Below, piece by piece: positions 1 to 12,467 of a stretch of DNA of 64,000 bases. Where the stretch lies: contig NC_088319.1 in NCBI RefSeq assembly GCF_910592395.1, positions 1,056,001 to 1,120,000 of the forward strand, written 5' to 3'. The translations under genes were made by a program, and so were the position numbers. Source of the DNA: Lineus longissimus. Its lineage: Eukaryota > Nemertea > Pilidiophora > Heteronemertea > Lineidae. The stretch's first letter is position 1. Each line of letters begins with the position of its first letter. The notes under the pieces are model-generated. The model searched no databases, was not told where the DNA came from, and saw only the letters and a program-made list of their open reading frames with translations.

Positions 1-3000
1 GGACTTGGGGATGACTTAATGGTATACAACAGGTATTCAAGCCAGGTGAAGGTTGCACTTGCAGCTATTGGAATTGGACTCAGGATGACCATGAATGACC
101 CACCAGAGGTGGAGAGCCAACCAGCATGATTTAAGACATCTTGCTAGGCATCACTATAAATGCATCATTTCCGATTCTCATATTTTTAAGGTTCAAGCAT
201 TCTGCAGGAAGACAAGGACAGCGGATCTTGGATTTTCATGGACTTGGGGATGACTTAATGGTATACAACAGGTATACAAGCCAGGTGAAGGTTGCACTTG
301 CAGATCTTGGAATTGGACTCGAGATGACCATGAATGACCCACCTGAGGTGGAGAGCCAACCGGCATGATTTAAGACATCTTGCTAGGCATCGCTATAAAT
401 GCATCATTTCCGATTCTCATATTTTTAAGGTTCAAACATTCTACAGGAAGACTAGGACAGCGGATCTTGGATTTTCATGGACTTGGGGATGACTTAATGG
501 TATACAACAGGTCTTCAAGCCAGGTGAAGGTTGCACTTGCAGATCTTGGAATTGGACTCGGGATGACCATGAATGACCCACCAGAGGTGGAGAGCCAACC
601 GGCATGATTTAAGACATCTTGCTAGGCATCGCTATAAATGCATCATTTCCGATTCTCATATTTTTAAGGTTCAAGCATTCTACAGGAAAACAAGGACAGC
701 GGATCTTGGATTTTCATGGACTTGGGGATGACTTAATGGTATACAACAGGTATACAAGCCAGGTGAAGGTTGCACTTGCAGATCTTGGAATTAGACTCGG
801 GATGACCATGAATGACCCACCAGAGGTGGAGAGCCAACCAGCATGATTTAAGACATCTTGCTAGGCATCACCATAAATGCATCATTTCCGATTCTCATAT
901 TTTTAAGGTTCAAGCATTCTACAAAGGACAGCGGATCTTGGATTTTCATGGACTTGTATGGGGATGACTTAATGGTATACAACAGGTATACAAGCCAGGT
1001 GAAGGTTGCACTTGCAGATCTTGGAATTGGACTCGGGATGACCATGAATGACCCACCAGAGGTGGAGAGCCAACCGGCATGATTTAAGACATCTTGCTAG
1101 GCATCGCTATAAATGCATCATTTCCGATTCTCATATTTTTAAGGTTCAAACATTCTACAGGAAGACTAGGACAGCGGATCTTGGATTTTCATGGACTTGG
1201 GGATGACTTAATGGTATACAACAGGTATTCAAGCCAGGTGAAGGTTGCACTTGCAGATCTTGGAATTAGACTCGGGATGACCATGAATGACCCACCAGAG
1301 GTGGAGAGCCAACCAGCATGATTTAAGACATCTTGCTAGGCATCGCTATAAATGCATCATTTCCGATTCTCATATTTTAGAGGTTCAAGCATTGTACAGG
1401 AACACAAGGACAGCGGATCTTGGATTTTCATGGACTTGAGGATGACTTAATGGTATACAACAGGTATACAAGCCAGGTGAAGGTTGCACTTGCAGATCTT
1501 GGAATTGGACTCGGGATGACCATGAATGACCCACCAGAGGTGGAGAGCCAACTGGCATGATTTAAGACATCTTGCTGGGCATCACTATAACTGCATCATT
1601 TCCGATTCTCATATTTTTAAGGTTCAAGCATTCTACAGGAACACAAGGACAGCGGATCTTGGATTTTCATGGACTTAGGGATGACTTAATGGTATACAAC
1701 AGGTATACAAGCCAGGTGAAGGTTGCACTTGCAGATCTTGGAAATGGACTCAGGATGACCATGAATGACCCACCAGAGGTGGAGAGCCAACCGGCATGAT
1801 TTAAGACATCTTGATAGGCATCACTATAAATGCATCATTTCCGATTCTCATATTTTTAAGGTTCAAGCATTCTACAGGAACACAAGGACAGCGGATCTTG
1901 GATTTTCATGGACTTGGGGATGACTTAATGGTATACAACAGGTATACAAGCCAGGTGAAGGTTGCACTTGCAGATCTTGGAATTGGACTCGGGATGACCA
2001 TGAACGACCCACCAGAGGTGGAGAGCCAACCGGCATGATTTAAGACATCTTGCTAGGCATCACTATAATTATAAATGCATCATTTCCGATTCTCATATTT
2101 TTAAGGTTGAAGCATTCTACAGGAACACAAGGACAGCGGATCTTGGATTTTCATGGACTTGGGGATGACTTAATGGTATACAACAGGTATACAAGCCAGG
2201 TGAAGGTTGCACTTGCAGATCTTGGAATTGGACTCGGGATGACCATGAATGACCCACCAGAGGTGGAGAGCCAACCGGCATGATTTAAGACATCTTGCTA
2301 GGCATCACCATAAATGCATCATTTCCGATTCTCATATTTTTAAGGTTCAAGCATTCTACAGGAACACAAGGACAGCGGATCTTGGATTTTCATGGACTTG
2401 GAGATGACTTAATGGTATACAACAGGTATACAAGCCAGGTGAAGGTTGCACTTGCAGATCTTGGAATTAGACTCGGGATGACCATGAATGACCCACCAGA
2501 GGTGGAGAGTCAACTGGCATGATTTAAGACATCTTGCTAGGCATCACTATAAATGCATCATTTCCGATTCTCATATTTTTAAGGTTCAAGCATTCCACAG
2601 GAACACAAGGACAGCGGATCTTGGATTTTCATGGACTTGGGGATGACTTAATGGTATACAACAGGTATACAAGCCAGGTGAAGGTTGCACTTGCAGATCT
2701 TGGAATTAGACTCGGGATGACCATGAATGACCCACCAGAGGTGGAGAGCCAACCGGCATGATTTAAGACATCTTGCTAGGCATCACTATAAATGCATCTT
2801 TTCCGATTCTCATATTTTTAAGGTTCAAGCATTCTACAGGAAGACAAGGACAGCGGATCTTGGATTTTCATGGACTTGGGGATGACTTAATGGTATACAA
2901 CAGGTATACAAGCCAGGTGAAGGTTGCACTTGCAGATCTTGGAATTGGACTCGGGATGACCATGAATGACCCACCAGAGGTGGAGAGCCAACCAGCATGA

Positions 3001-6000
3001 TTTAAGACATCTTGCTAGGCATCACTATAAATGCATCATTTCCGATTCTCATATTTTTAAGGTTCAAGCATTCTACAGGAACACAAGGACAGCGGATCTT
3101 GGATTTTCATGGACTTGGGGATGACTTAATGGTATACAACAGGTATACAAGCAAGGTGAAGGTTGCACTTGCAGATCTTGGAATTAGACTCGGGATGACC
3201 ATGAACGACCCACCAGAGGTGGAGAGCCAACCGGCATGATTTAAGACATCTTGCTAGGCATCACTATAATTATAAATGCATCATTTCCGATTCTCATATT
3301 TTTAAGGTTCAAGCATTCTACAGGAACACAAGGACAGCGGATCTTGGATTTTCATGGACTTGGGGATGACTTAATGGTATACAACAGGTATACAAGCCAG
3401 GTGAAGGTTGCACTTGCAGATCTTGGAATTGGACTCGGGATGACCATGAATGACCCACCAGAGGTGGAGAGCCAACCGGCATGATTTAAGACATCTTGCT
3501 AGGCATCACTATAAATGCATCATTTCCGATTCTCATATTTTTAAGGTTCAAGCATTCTACAGGAACACAAGGACAGCGGATCTTGGATTTTCATGGACTT
3601 GGGGATGACTTAATGGTATACAACAGGTATACAAGCCAGGTGAAGGTTGCACTTGCAGATCTTGGAATTAGACTCGGGATGACCATGAATGACCCACCAG
3701 AGGTGGAGAGTCAACTGGCAAGATTTAAGACATCTTGCTAGGCATCACTATAAATGCATCATTTCCGATTCTCATATTTTTAAGGTTCAAGCATTCCACA
3801 GGAACACAAGGACAGCGGATCTTGGATTTTCATGGACTTGGGGATGACTTAATGGTATACAACAGGTATACAAGCCAGGTGAAGGTTGCACTTGCAGATC
3901 TTGGAATTAGACTCAGGATGACCATGAATGACCCACCAGAGGTGGAGAGCCAACCGGCATGATTTAAGACATCTTGCTAGGCATCACTATAAATGCATCT
4001 TTTCCGATTCTCATATTTTTAAGGTTCAAGCATTCTACAGGAAGACAAGGACAGCGGATCTTGGATTTTCATGGACTTGGGGATGACTTAATGGTATACA
4101 ACAGGTATACAAGCCAGGTGAAGGTTGCACTTGCAGATCTTGGAATTGGACTCGGGATGACCATGAATGACCCACCAGAGGTGGAGAGCCAACCAGCATG
4201 ATTTAAGACATCTTGCTAGGCATCACTATAAATGCATCATTTCCGATTCTCATATTTTTAAGGTTCAAGCATTCTACAGGAACACAAGGACAGCGGATCT
4301 TGGATTTTCATGGACTTGGGGATGACTTAATGGTATACAACATGTATACAAGCCAGGTGAAGGTTGCACTTGCAGATCTTGGAATTAGACTCGGGATGAC
4401 CATGAATGACCCACCAGAGGTGGAGAGCCAACCGGCATGATTTAAGACATCTTGCTGGGAATCACTATAAATGCATCATTTCCGATTCTCATATTTTTAA
4501 GGTTCAAGCATTCTACAGGAACACAAGGACAGCGGATCTTGGATTTTCATGGACTTGGGGATGACTTAATGGTATACAACAGGTATACAAGCCAGGTGAA
4601 GGTTGCACTTGCAGATATTGGAATTGGACTCGGGATGACCATGAATGACCCACCAGAGGTGGAGAGCCAACCGGCATGATTTAAGACATCTTGCTAGGCA
4701 TCACTATAAATGCATCATTTCCGATTCTCATATTTTTAAGTTCGAAGCATTCTACAGGAACACAAGGACAGCGGATCTTGGATTTTCATGGACTTGGGGA
4801 TGACTTAATGGTATACAACAGGTATACCAGCCAGGTGAAGGTTGCACTTGCAGATCTTGGAATTGGACTCGAGATGACCATGAATGACCTACCAGAGGTG
4901 GAGACTCGAACCGGCATGATTTAAGACATCTTGCTTGGCATCACTATAAATGCATCATTTCCGATTCTCATATTTTTAAGGTTCAAGCATTCTACAGGAA
5001 CACAAGGACAGCGGATCTTGGATTTTCATGGACTTGGGGATGACTTAATGGTATACAACAGGTATACCAGCCAGGTGAAGGTTGCACTTGCAGATCTTGG
5101 AATTGGACTCGGGATGACCATGAATGACCCACCAGAGGTGGAGAGCCAACCGGCATGATTTAAGACATATTGCTAGGCATCGCTATAAATGCATCATTTC
5201 CGATTCTCATATTTTTAAGGTTCAAGCATTCTACAGGAACACAAGGACAGCGGATCTTGGATTTTCATGGACTTGGGGATGACTTAATGTTATACAACAG
5301 GTATACAAGCCAGGTGAAGGTTGCACTTGCAGATCTTGGAATTGGACTCGGGATGACCATGAATGACCCACCAGAGGTGGAGAGCCAACCGGCATGATTT
5401 AAGACATCTTGCTAGGCATCACTATAATTATAAATGCATCATTTCCGATTCTCATATTTTTAAGGTTCAAGCATTCTACAGGAACACAAGGACAGCGGAT
5501 CTTGGATGTTCATGGACTTGGGGATGACTTAATGGTATACAACAGGTATTCAAGCCAGGTGAAGGTTGCACTTGCAGATCTTGGAATTGGACTCGGGATG
5601 ACCATGAATGACCCACCAGAGGTGGAGAGCCAACCGGCATGATTTAAGACATCTTGCTAGGCATCACTATAAATGCATCATTTCTGATTCTCATATTTTA
5701 AAGGTTCAAGCATTCTACAGGAACACAAGGACAGCGGATCTTGGATTTTCATGGACTTGGGGATGACTTAATGGTATACAACAGGTATACAAGCCAGGTG
5801 AAGGTTGCACTTGCAGATCTTGGAATTGGACTCGGGATGACCATGAATGACCCACCAGAGGTGGAGAGCCAACCGGCATGATTTAAGACATCTTGCTAGG
5901 CATCGCTATAAATGCATCATTTCCGATTCTCATATTTTTAAGGTTCAAGCATTCTACAGGAACACAAGGACAGCGGATATTGGATGTTCATGGACTTGGG

Positions 6001-7296
6001 GATGACTTAATGGTATACAACAGGTATACAAGCCAGGTGAAGGTTGCACTTGCAGATCTTGGAATTGGACTCGGGATGACCATGAATGACCCACCAGAGG
6101 TGGAGAGCCAACCGGCATGATTTAAGACATCTTGCTAGGCATCGCTATAAATGCATCATTTCCGATTCTCATATTTTTAAGGTTCAAGCATTCTACAGGA
6201 ACACAAGGACAGCGGATCTTGGATTTTCATGGACTTGGGGATGACTTAATGGTATACAACAGGTATACAAGCCAGGTGAAGGTTGCACTTGCAGATCTTG
6301 GAATTGGACTCGGGATGACCATGAATGACCCACCAGAGGTGGAGAGCCAACCGGCATGATTTAAGACATATTGCTAGGCATCGCTATAAATGCATCATTT
6401 CCGATTCTCATATTTTTAAGGTTCAAGCATTCTACAGGAAAACAAGGACAGCGGATCTTGGATTTTCATGGACTTGGGGATGACTTAATGGTATACAACA
6501 GGTATACAAGCCAGGTGAAGGTTGCACTTGCAGATCTTGGAATTGGACTCGGGATGACCATGAATGACCCACCAGAGGTGGAGAGCCAACCGGCATGATT
6601 TAAGACATCTTGATAGGCATCACCATAAATGCATCATTTCCGATTCTCATATTTTTAAGGTTCAAGCATTCTACAGGAAGACTAGGACAGCGGATCTTGG
6701 ATTTTCATGGACTCGGGGATGACTTAATGGTATACAACAGGTATACAAGCCAGGTGAAGGTTGCACTTGCAGATCTTGGAATTAGACTCGGGATGACCAT
6801 GAATGACCCACCAGAGGTGGAGAGCCAACCAGCATGATTTAAGACATCTTGCTAGGCATCGCTATAAATGCATCATTTCCGATTCTCATATTTTAGAGGT
6901 TCAAGCATTCTACAGGAACACAAGGACAGCGGATCTTGGATTTTCATGGACTTGGAGATGACTTAATGGTATACAACAGGTATACAAGCCAGGTGAAGGT
7001 TGCACTTGCAGATCTTGGAAATGGACTCAGGATGACCATGAATGACCCACCAGAGGTGGAGAGCCAACCGGCATGATTTAAGACATCTTGCTAGGCATCG
7101 CTATAAATGCATCATTGCCGATTCTCATATTTTTAAGGTTCAAGCATTCTACAGGAACACAAGGACAGCGGATCTTGGATTTTCATGACTTAATGGTATA
7201 CAACAGGTATTCAAGCCAGGTGAAGGTTGCACTTGCAGATCTTGGAATTAGACTCGGGATGACCATGAATGACCCATCAGAGGTGGAGAGCCAACG
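1..7296. repeat. 239-bp satellite array, about 30 copies, open at the left edge
   Basis: Head-to-tail copies of a 239-bp unit run from the first base to about 7296. A few units are 236, 240 or 245 bp, because of small indels such as an extra ATAATT before the TAAATGCATC block. Copies differ by a few percent. Each unit carries a 75-codon open frame on the plus strand, but that frame begins at TTG or TTGATA rather than ATG and is separated from the next by a stop and spacer, so I do not call it coding. The right boundary is abrupt, where the unit stops after GAGAGCCAAC. The array lies downstream of the last perlecan exon seen and may be inside an intron of that gene. Confidence 0.95.
2050..4451. 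repeat. Two copies of a 1,201-bp (five-unit) higher-order repeat in the satellite
   Basis: Units starting at 2050, 2295, 2534, 2773 and 3012 match units starting at 3251, 3496, 3735, 3974 and 4213 in the same order. Private variants recur at the same place: the ATAATT insertion in unit 1, GAGAGTCAACTGGCA at the end of unit 2, CATTCCACAGG in unit 3 and GCATCTTTTCCG in unit 4. The offset is 1,201 bp throughout. This is direct evidence of a segmental duplication of five units rather than single-unit slippage. Confidence 0.9.
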
Positions 7297-8560
7297 TACA
7301 ATGTAGGTGTATTAATCCTGTCATTAGCTTGGGCACAAAATTATGCAGGCCATCTAGGTTTCTTTGGAATGGAATGATTCAGTAATGACTATGCAATATA
7401 ATGTACCTTTACTGACAACAACCATTTCGTTCCAGACCTAAATTTTTGAAGGCTTTGTTTTTGAGACATTTGGATCTAAGTACAATGCATTCCTTGGCCC
7501 CCGAATAATCTAAGAACATCAATAACAGGAAGACAATCAGGATGCAATAGAGGATTTCTAGCAAGTTCTTAAAAACTTGCCAATGATCAGTTTTGTTACA
7601 ATTTGATTATGTCATTCTGTTTTATTTCAAGGTTTAACAAGTGGAAAGTTGAAGGCTTGGCCGGTAATTTGGCTCTCATGCCGATGGAGCAACTGGATGC
7701 TGGACAACATCCTGGATACTCTTGATTGTGTCAATAACTGTAGTATAATGTGTGCAACAAATTGTCAGACAAATATTTATGCTTTGCTTTTAAACCACAA
7801 TGTCACCATCCTAAATCATGTTCTTTTGTGAATCAATTATTTTTGTACCCTTTAAAATTAATGCATGAAACGTTTTAAAGCCTAAACACTTTGACAGGGG
7901 GGGGGGGAGCTGGTATTCCACTGCACTGGTATTGGTGATTTTGCCACCGATAAATTTGAATATTGTGTCATCTTCCTGAGCCCGGAGTAGAATCTTTATT
8001 TTCTGAGTACGTAGTCTCTTTTTATTCATTTCAGTCTTTGATTATTATGTTCTTTTTTTAAATAGTTTTTTCAATTTTTGAAAATGATATTTTCTTTTTA
8101 GGTAAATGTACATGTTCTTTATTATAGCTAGGATAGATATGGGTCAGGCCTGTGGGTTCTGATAGCATTATTACCTTGACAGGCAGAAAGTGCCGTCCAG
8201 GCCTTGTCGTTAGTGTAGGCTTTAGTGATAGGATTGGGACCAGTGAGTGTGGTAGGTGTAGGCGCAACGTAGCTAAGGTTAGGCACTCACTGGTCTCTCT
8301 CTCCAGGAAGATGACACAATCTCAGTTACCAAGCTGCAAATCAGAAATACAATTTTCTTACTGGTAAACATGGAGCCAATTCTTTGGTTTAATCATTTTT
8401 TTAAATGTTGTTCTTTAAGATGACTGTAATTGTATTTTCTCTGCTGATATTGTTTATAACTGAATGTACAGTAAACATACAAATTACCTTGATAATAAAC
8501 TACCAGTATGCTGTATGTCATGTCATTTGAATTTTGTTGTGTGTTCTTCTGTTAAAATTT
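7297..8560. other. Non-coding stretch, nothing recognised
   Basis: AT-rich unique-looking sequence with a G9 run near 7900. I see no exon with convincing splice borders and no repeat family shared with the rest of the window. It may be intron of the perlecan-like gene if that gene continues beyond the left edge. Confidence 0.4.
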
Positions 8561-8579
8561 TTCACGTAAATTCATGCAT

Positions 8580-8965
8580 CTACTGTAAACCCGCCCAGGA
8601 GTGGTCTGAACCCCCCAATATGGCAGCACCACTGACTCCATCATTTTATATAGGTCCCTACTGTAAACTCACCCAAGAGCTGTCCGAACCTTGAATAAGC
8701 AGCACAAGCCCATTCTGTCTCATGTACTGGTACCTAATACTGTAAACACACCCAGAAGCTGTCCCTACAATCAATATGGCAGCACCATAGGTCCCCACTG
8801 TAAACTTGCCCAGGAGTTGTCCCGACCTGTATGGCCGCACCTGCTACATATATGACACTGAAAACTCTCCCAGGAGCTGTCCGAACCTTGAATATGGCAG
8901 CACCTGCTAGATCAATATGCATGAGTCCGTACTCTAAACTCACCCAGGAGCTGTGTCTGTGACTG
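8580..8965. repeat. Degenerate tandem repeat, unit about 60-80 bp
   Basis: Five to six diverged copies share an ACTGTAAAC...CCCAGGAG.TGTCC.AACC...ATATGGCAGCACC core. Spacing is irregular, so this is an old minisatellite. The long minus-strand frames here are by-products of the repeats. Confidence 0.7.
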
Positions 8966-9395
8966 TACGACCATGAAAAAATGAAACTTGCCCCCATTTC
9001 CCAGTAACTTATTCGGGGCAAGCCGTCATCTTGGATATAAGTACATTGACCCATCAACATTACTTAAAACTGAAATTGTCTTGATTAAAGGCCACTGAAA
9101 TGTCTGAGCACGAAAAGAGTGTTTGATGCATAGATATCTGAGGACAGAAACTGTATCCGAGTCTTTCGCTGTTCAGTAAGCTGGTCCTGGTTCTGTAAAT
9201 ACCAGTCAATCTCCAAAAGTTCAACCTTGGGAGACAAGTCACATACAAGCTTCGGCAATGTTCGTGCAGCACGCATCATGTATTACAGAGAGAAATTGAT
9301 CTCAATGCTACTCGGAGAACCAATTCATGAGGAAACCAGCCCTGTAAAATATTTAGTCGCCCTCCAACTTCAAGTACCCCGCTGATACTACACAC

Positions 9396-9790
9396 ATAAG
9401 CCGCACTTACACCACCTGAAAATGAACCACCAATCTTGGTTCGGGAACCAATGCCGCACCATCGAAAATCCACCAAGCGCTTACACCAGCATTGCAGCTA
9501 GTTATAAAATCCGGCAACAGATGGCGCGCAAACAATAAGCAGAAAGCGCCATTTCGAAAACGCCGCCTGGAGCCGAACCATCTAACTAGCTAATTGCCGA
9601 TCCATTTGCGCTTACACCACGACAAAGCCGAGCTTTCAACAAGCCGGGCGAATTTGGACCATCAAGCTTGGTGGGACAAATTCGCTCGGCAATTTGTATC
9701 GGCAATGGATTGCCGAACCAATTTGTCGCGGCAATGTGGTGGTGTATGTGCAATTGGTCCACCAATATTTCGTGGTGTAAGCGCAGCTAT
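9396..9790. mobile_element. MITE family A, copy 1 (terminal repeat GC.GC.CTTACACCAC)
   Basis: Starts at AAGCCGCACTTACACCACC and ends at GTGGTGTAAGCGCAGCTAT, which is its inverted form. The interior is closely similar to 53802-54212, including TTGGTTCGGGAACCAATGCC and the CCGGGCGA...GACCATCAAGCTTGG block. It has many internal ATTGCCGA/TCGGCAAT inverted motifs and no coding capacity. The target duplication is unclear (possibly TA). Confidence 0.85.
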
Positions 9791-10852
9791 TGGTGATCGG
9801 CATATTTACCTTATCTACCTAATGGCCAGCGTAACCAGTGATAACACTCATGACTAATTTTAACTGTGATGAGGCAAAATTAGAAGTAATTTGGTCGACT
9901 ACAAGGCAACCAGGGTGTGATAGCAAGATCGGTTATGTAACAACATATGTTGACCTCAGCCTTTGGTCGGGCAACTCAGCAGGAGGTTACCTGGCTCAGA
10001 TAAGCTGAGAGCTAAAGTCAAAACTATTCCTAAGAAACTCTCCCCTCATCAAATATCCATCCCCCCCCCCCCCGGCATCTAAGGCATTTCCCATTAGTTG
10101 GTGGGGGATGGTTAGGAAATATTTTTACAGGGCTGGTTTCCTCATGTCATGTATTAATGTGGTAACATCAATATGCCGAGTATCCAATGAGTTTACTCCA
10201 CAACGAACTAACCAGACACAGCCTGCTATCAGCAAGATTTCCCTCATTTGATCGAATAAACCAGAGAGATTTGTACACACAATTGATCAAATTTAAAGGA
10301 AGTCATGTACAGAAAAAGTGAAGGACTTTTTAGTAGGATGAAATATTCAGGGCAGTATTCAACTTCAACTTCTTAGCCTAGGGGACAAAAGGCTCTCGAA
10401 GGGGAGCACCACCTTGCATCCCAAATATGCATGAAAACATGTTCATCTGAGGGGGGAATGGGAGGCTCTCGGAGGGGAGCACCACCTTGCATTCCAAATA
10501 TGCATGAAACATTCATCTGAGGGGGAATGGGAAAGATGAGTAAGGGTGATGTAATGGTAAGGGTGATGATGGCAAGGGTGACGTAAGGGTAATGTCGTGT
10601 TGATGCTGGTGATGGTAAGGGGGGGGGGGCATTAGTAAGTTAGGGTCATTATGAGAGGTGAGCTAACAAAATAAATAATTAAATAAACTCCCCTAACGGT
10701 GAGCCAAAAAGCCAAGATTACAATGCAAGATCCTATGACATTGATTTTGTTAATAAGCACAACTTTTGCATTATTCATGCCTACATGTGCACAAGTAATT
10801 CCAAGGACACCCCTGGGACTCACAAATGCTGTCCTAAATAGAGAGTTGCCTG
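9791..10852. other. Non-coding stretch with small duplications and poly-C/poly-G runs
   Basis: Contains a C14 run near 10060, a direct duplication of about 72 bp at 10390-10525 (GGGGAGCACCACCTTGCAT in both copies), and a low-complexity GGTAAGGGTGATG stretch at 10545-10630. No exon or RNA gene seen. Confidence 0.5.
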
Positions 10853-11236
10853 ATTTCAGAGGTCAAATCCAATTGAAACGACCAGTTTGGAACCAAATGC
10901 AGTGTCCTTTATAGAGAGGCTGTCCTTAATATAGAGGTCAAATCCAATTGAAATGACCAGTTTGGAACCAAATGCAGTGTCCTTTATAGAGAGGCTGTCC
11001 TTAATAGAGAGGTCAAATCCAATGGAAACGACCAGTCTTGGACCAAATGCAGTGTCCTTAATAGAGAGGCCGTCCTTAATATAGAGGTCAAATCCAATGG
11101 AAACGACCAGTCTTGGATCAAATGCAGTATCCTTCATAGAGAGGCTGTCCTTAATATAGAGGTCAAATCCAATGGAGACGACCAGTCTTGGACCAAATGC
11201 AGTGTCCTTAATAGAGAGGCCGTCCTTGATACAGAG
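10853..11236. repeat. 75-bp tandem repeat, five copies, related to a mariner-type MITE
   Basis: The unit contains AGAGAGGCTGTCCTTAATA, GAGGTCAAATCCAA and GACCAG.CTTGGACCAAATGCAGTGTCC. The same words occur inside the intact MITE at 18204-18385 (GAGAGGTCAAATTGAATGG, GGGACCAAAACTAGTGTCC). So the array looks like an internal piece of that MITE expanded in tandem. Because 75 is divisible by three, a 130-codon minus-strand frame stays open; it is not a gene. Confidence 0.85.
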
Positions 11237-12339
11237 GTGTCCACTCAAGGAGGTTTCAATGTATATCTGATGTGAGAGGTCTGATATGGCCTGAGATGCA
11301 AGGTTGTGACAGACTTCAGTCCAAGTTCGGTGACAACAGCCTTTATCATGTTTGCGGCTTCAGAGAACTTTCCATGCAATGAATTCTCTCAATTCCTGGT
11401 CAAGGTAAAGGAAAGCAATGAAATTTGTGATTCATGCTATATATAAGTTTGGGTGATTTGATGGAGCATGACAACAACAGTAGAAAAACATATTTATGAC
11501 CCGTCACAGCAAAACCAGTGCATGTCGCACAGAAGATGAGCCTGAATGACACCAGGAGATAATAGAAGAAATTGATGTGCTCATATTTCACAAAAGGCAG
11601 ACAATAGTGAAATGAACAAACAGTCCGTCTCAACCTGCCAAGCTCAGAGCGACATGCGCCTGATTTTGCTGTGACGAGTCACATTTTTCTTCAACTACTA
11701 GACAGGCTGACTCAAGGGACGCAGAAAGTTAACAAACACTTAAAAGACTTGAACTGGAATTGAATATGAATCGGATATTGATGCAAGATTCATATCAAAG
11801 TAGACTGCGTACAATCTAATGTGTTTACAATAATGTCAAAAGGAATAAAAAGCAAAATTAACAGCAAAATTAACAGCATATCTAATTGAGGAACTTTAAA
11901 CTTTGGATAGATGGGCAATTTTTTATATCATGCATGTGTTTTTTCGAAGTGAGCAAAAAACATCTCACCTTTTTGTCCCGCTGAATAGTGCAACAGAAGG
12001 ATTAAATATGCATATTTAAGCAGCAACTTGCTTTTTGATGATGCCACTAAATGTACATACATACTGTAGAGACGACCCACAGGGATATTCTGGTAAGGAG
12101 CGTAGCTGGCCTTTATCTTATTGAGGTGCTCCGACTCATTCATTTATTACATGCAGTGACACTGTCACTGTCAATCAAAACATCCCATCACTGGAGCATG
12201 TAACGGTCTGCCCAGGCTGAGAACAACTTACTCGTAGTCATGAACAGAGTTTGCAATATCCCTAGCAATAATTGAACCAAACAGCTACATAGCAACAACA
12301 TCTCCCGAAAAAAATGCTAAAAGAAAAGTAACAACTTAC
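11237..12339. other. Non-coding stretch downstream of the last perlecan exon seen
   Basis: No exon in the correct phase (an LE exon with one leading base would be expected) and no clear repeat. Presumed intron of the perlecan-like gene. Confidence 0.4.
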
Positions 12340-12467
12340 TGATTTGAAGCAACAGGCAGTGGGCATGGACAAGGCTGGCAGTCATTGGGTGTGCCGCGTC
12401 GTGGATCGCCATAGAAACCATCCGCACATCTCTCGCAGTAATCCCCGGCCGTATTATGAAGACAATT
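12340..12467 (-). CDS. HSPG2: Perlecan-like exon: laminin-type EGF (3'-most seen)
   Basis: 128 nt, phase 0 to 2, between TTACAG and GTAAGTTG. Encodes [20 protein letters not shown] and [13 protein letters not shown]. The partner exon that should follow was not found in the remaining 12.3 kb. Confidence 0.93.

Noticed and set aside
141-7306. Repeated 75-77-codon plus-strand frames, one per satellite monomer
   Set aside because: They start at TTG, not ATG, are separated by stops, lack any domain signature and follow the satellite period exactly.
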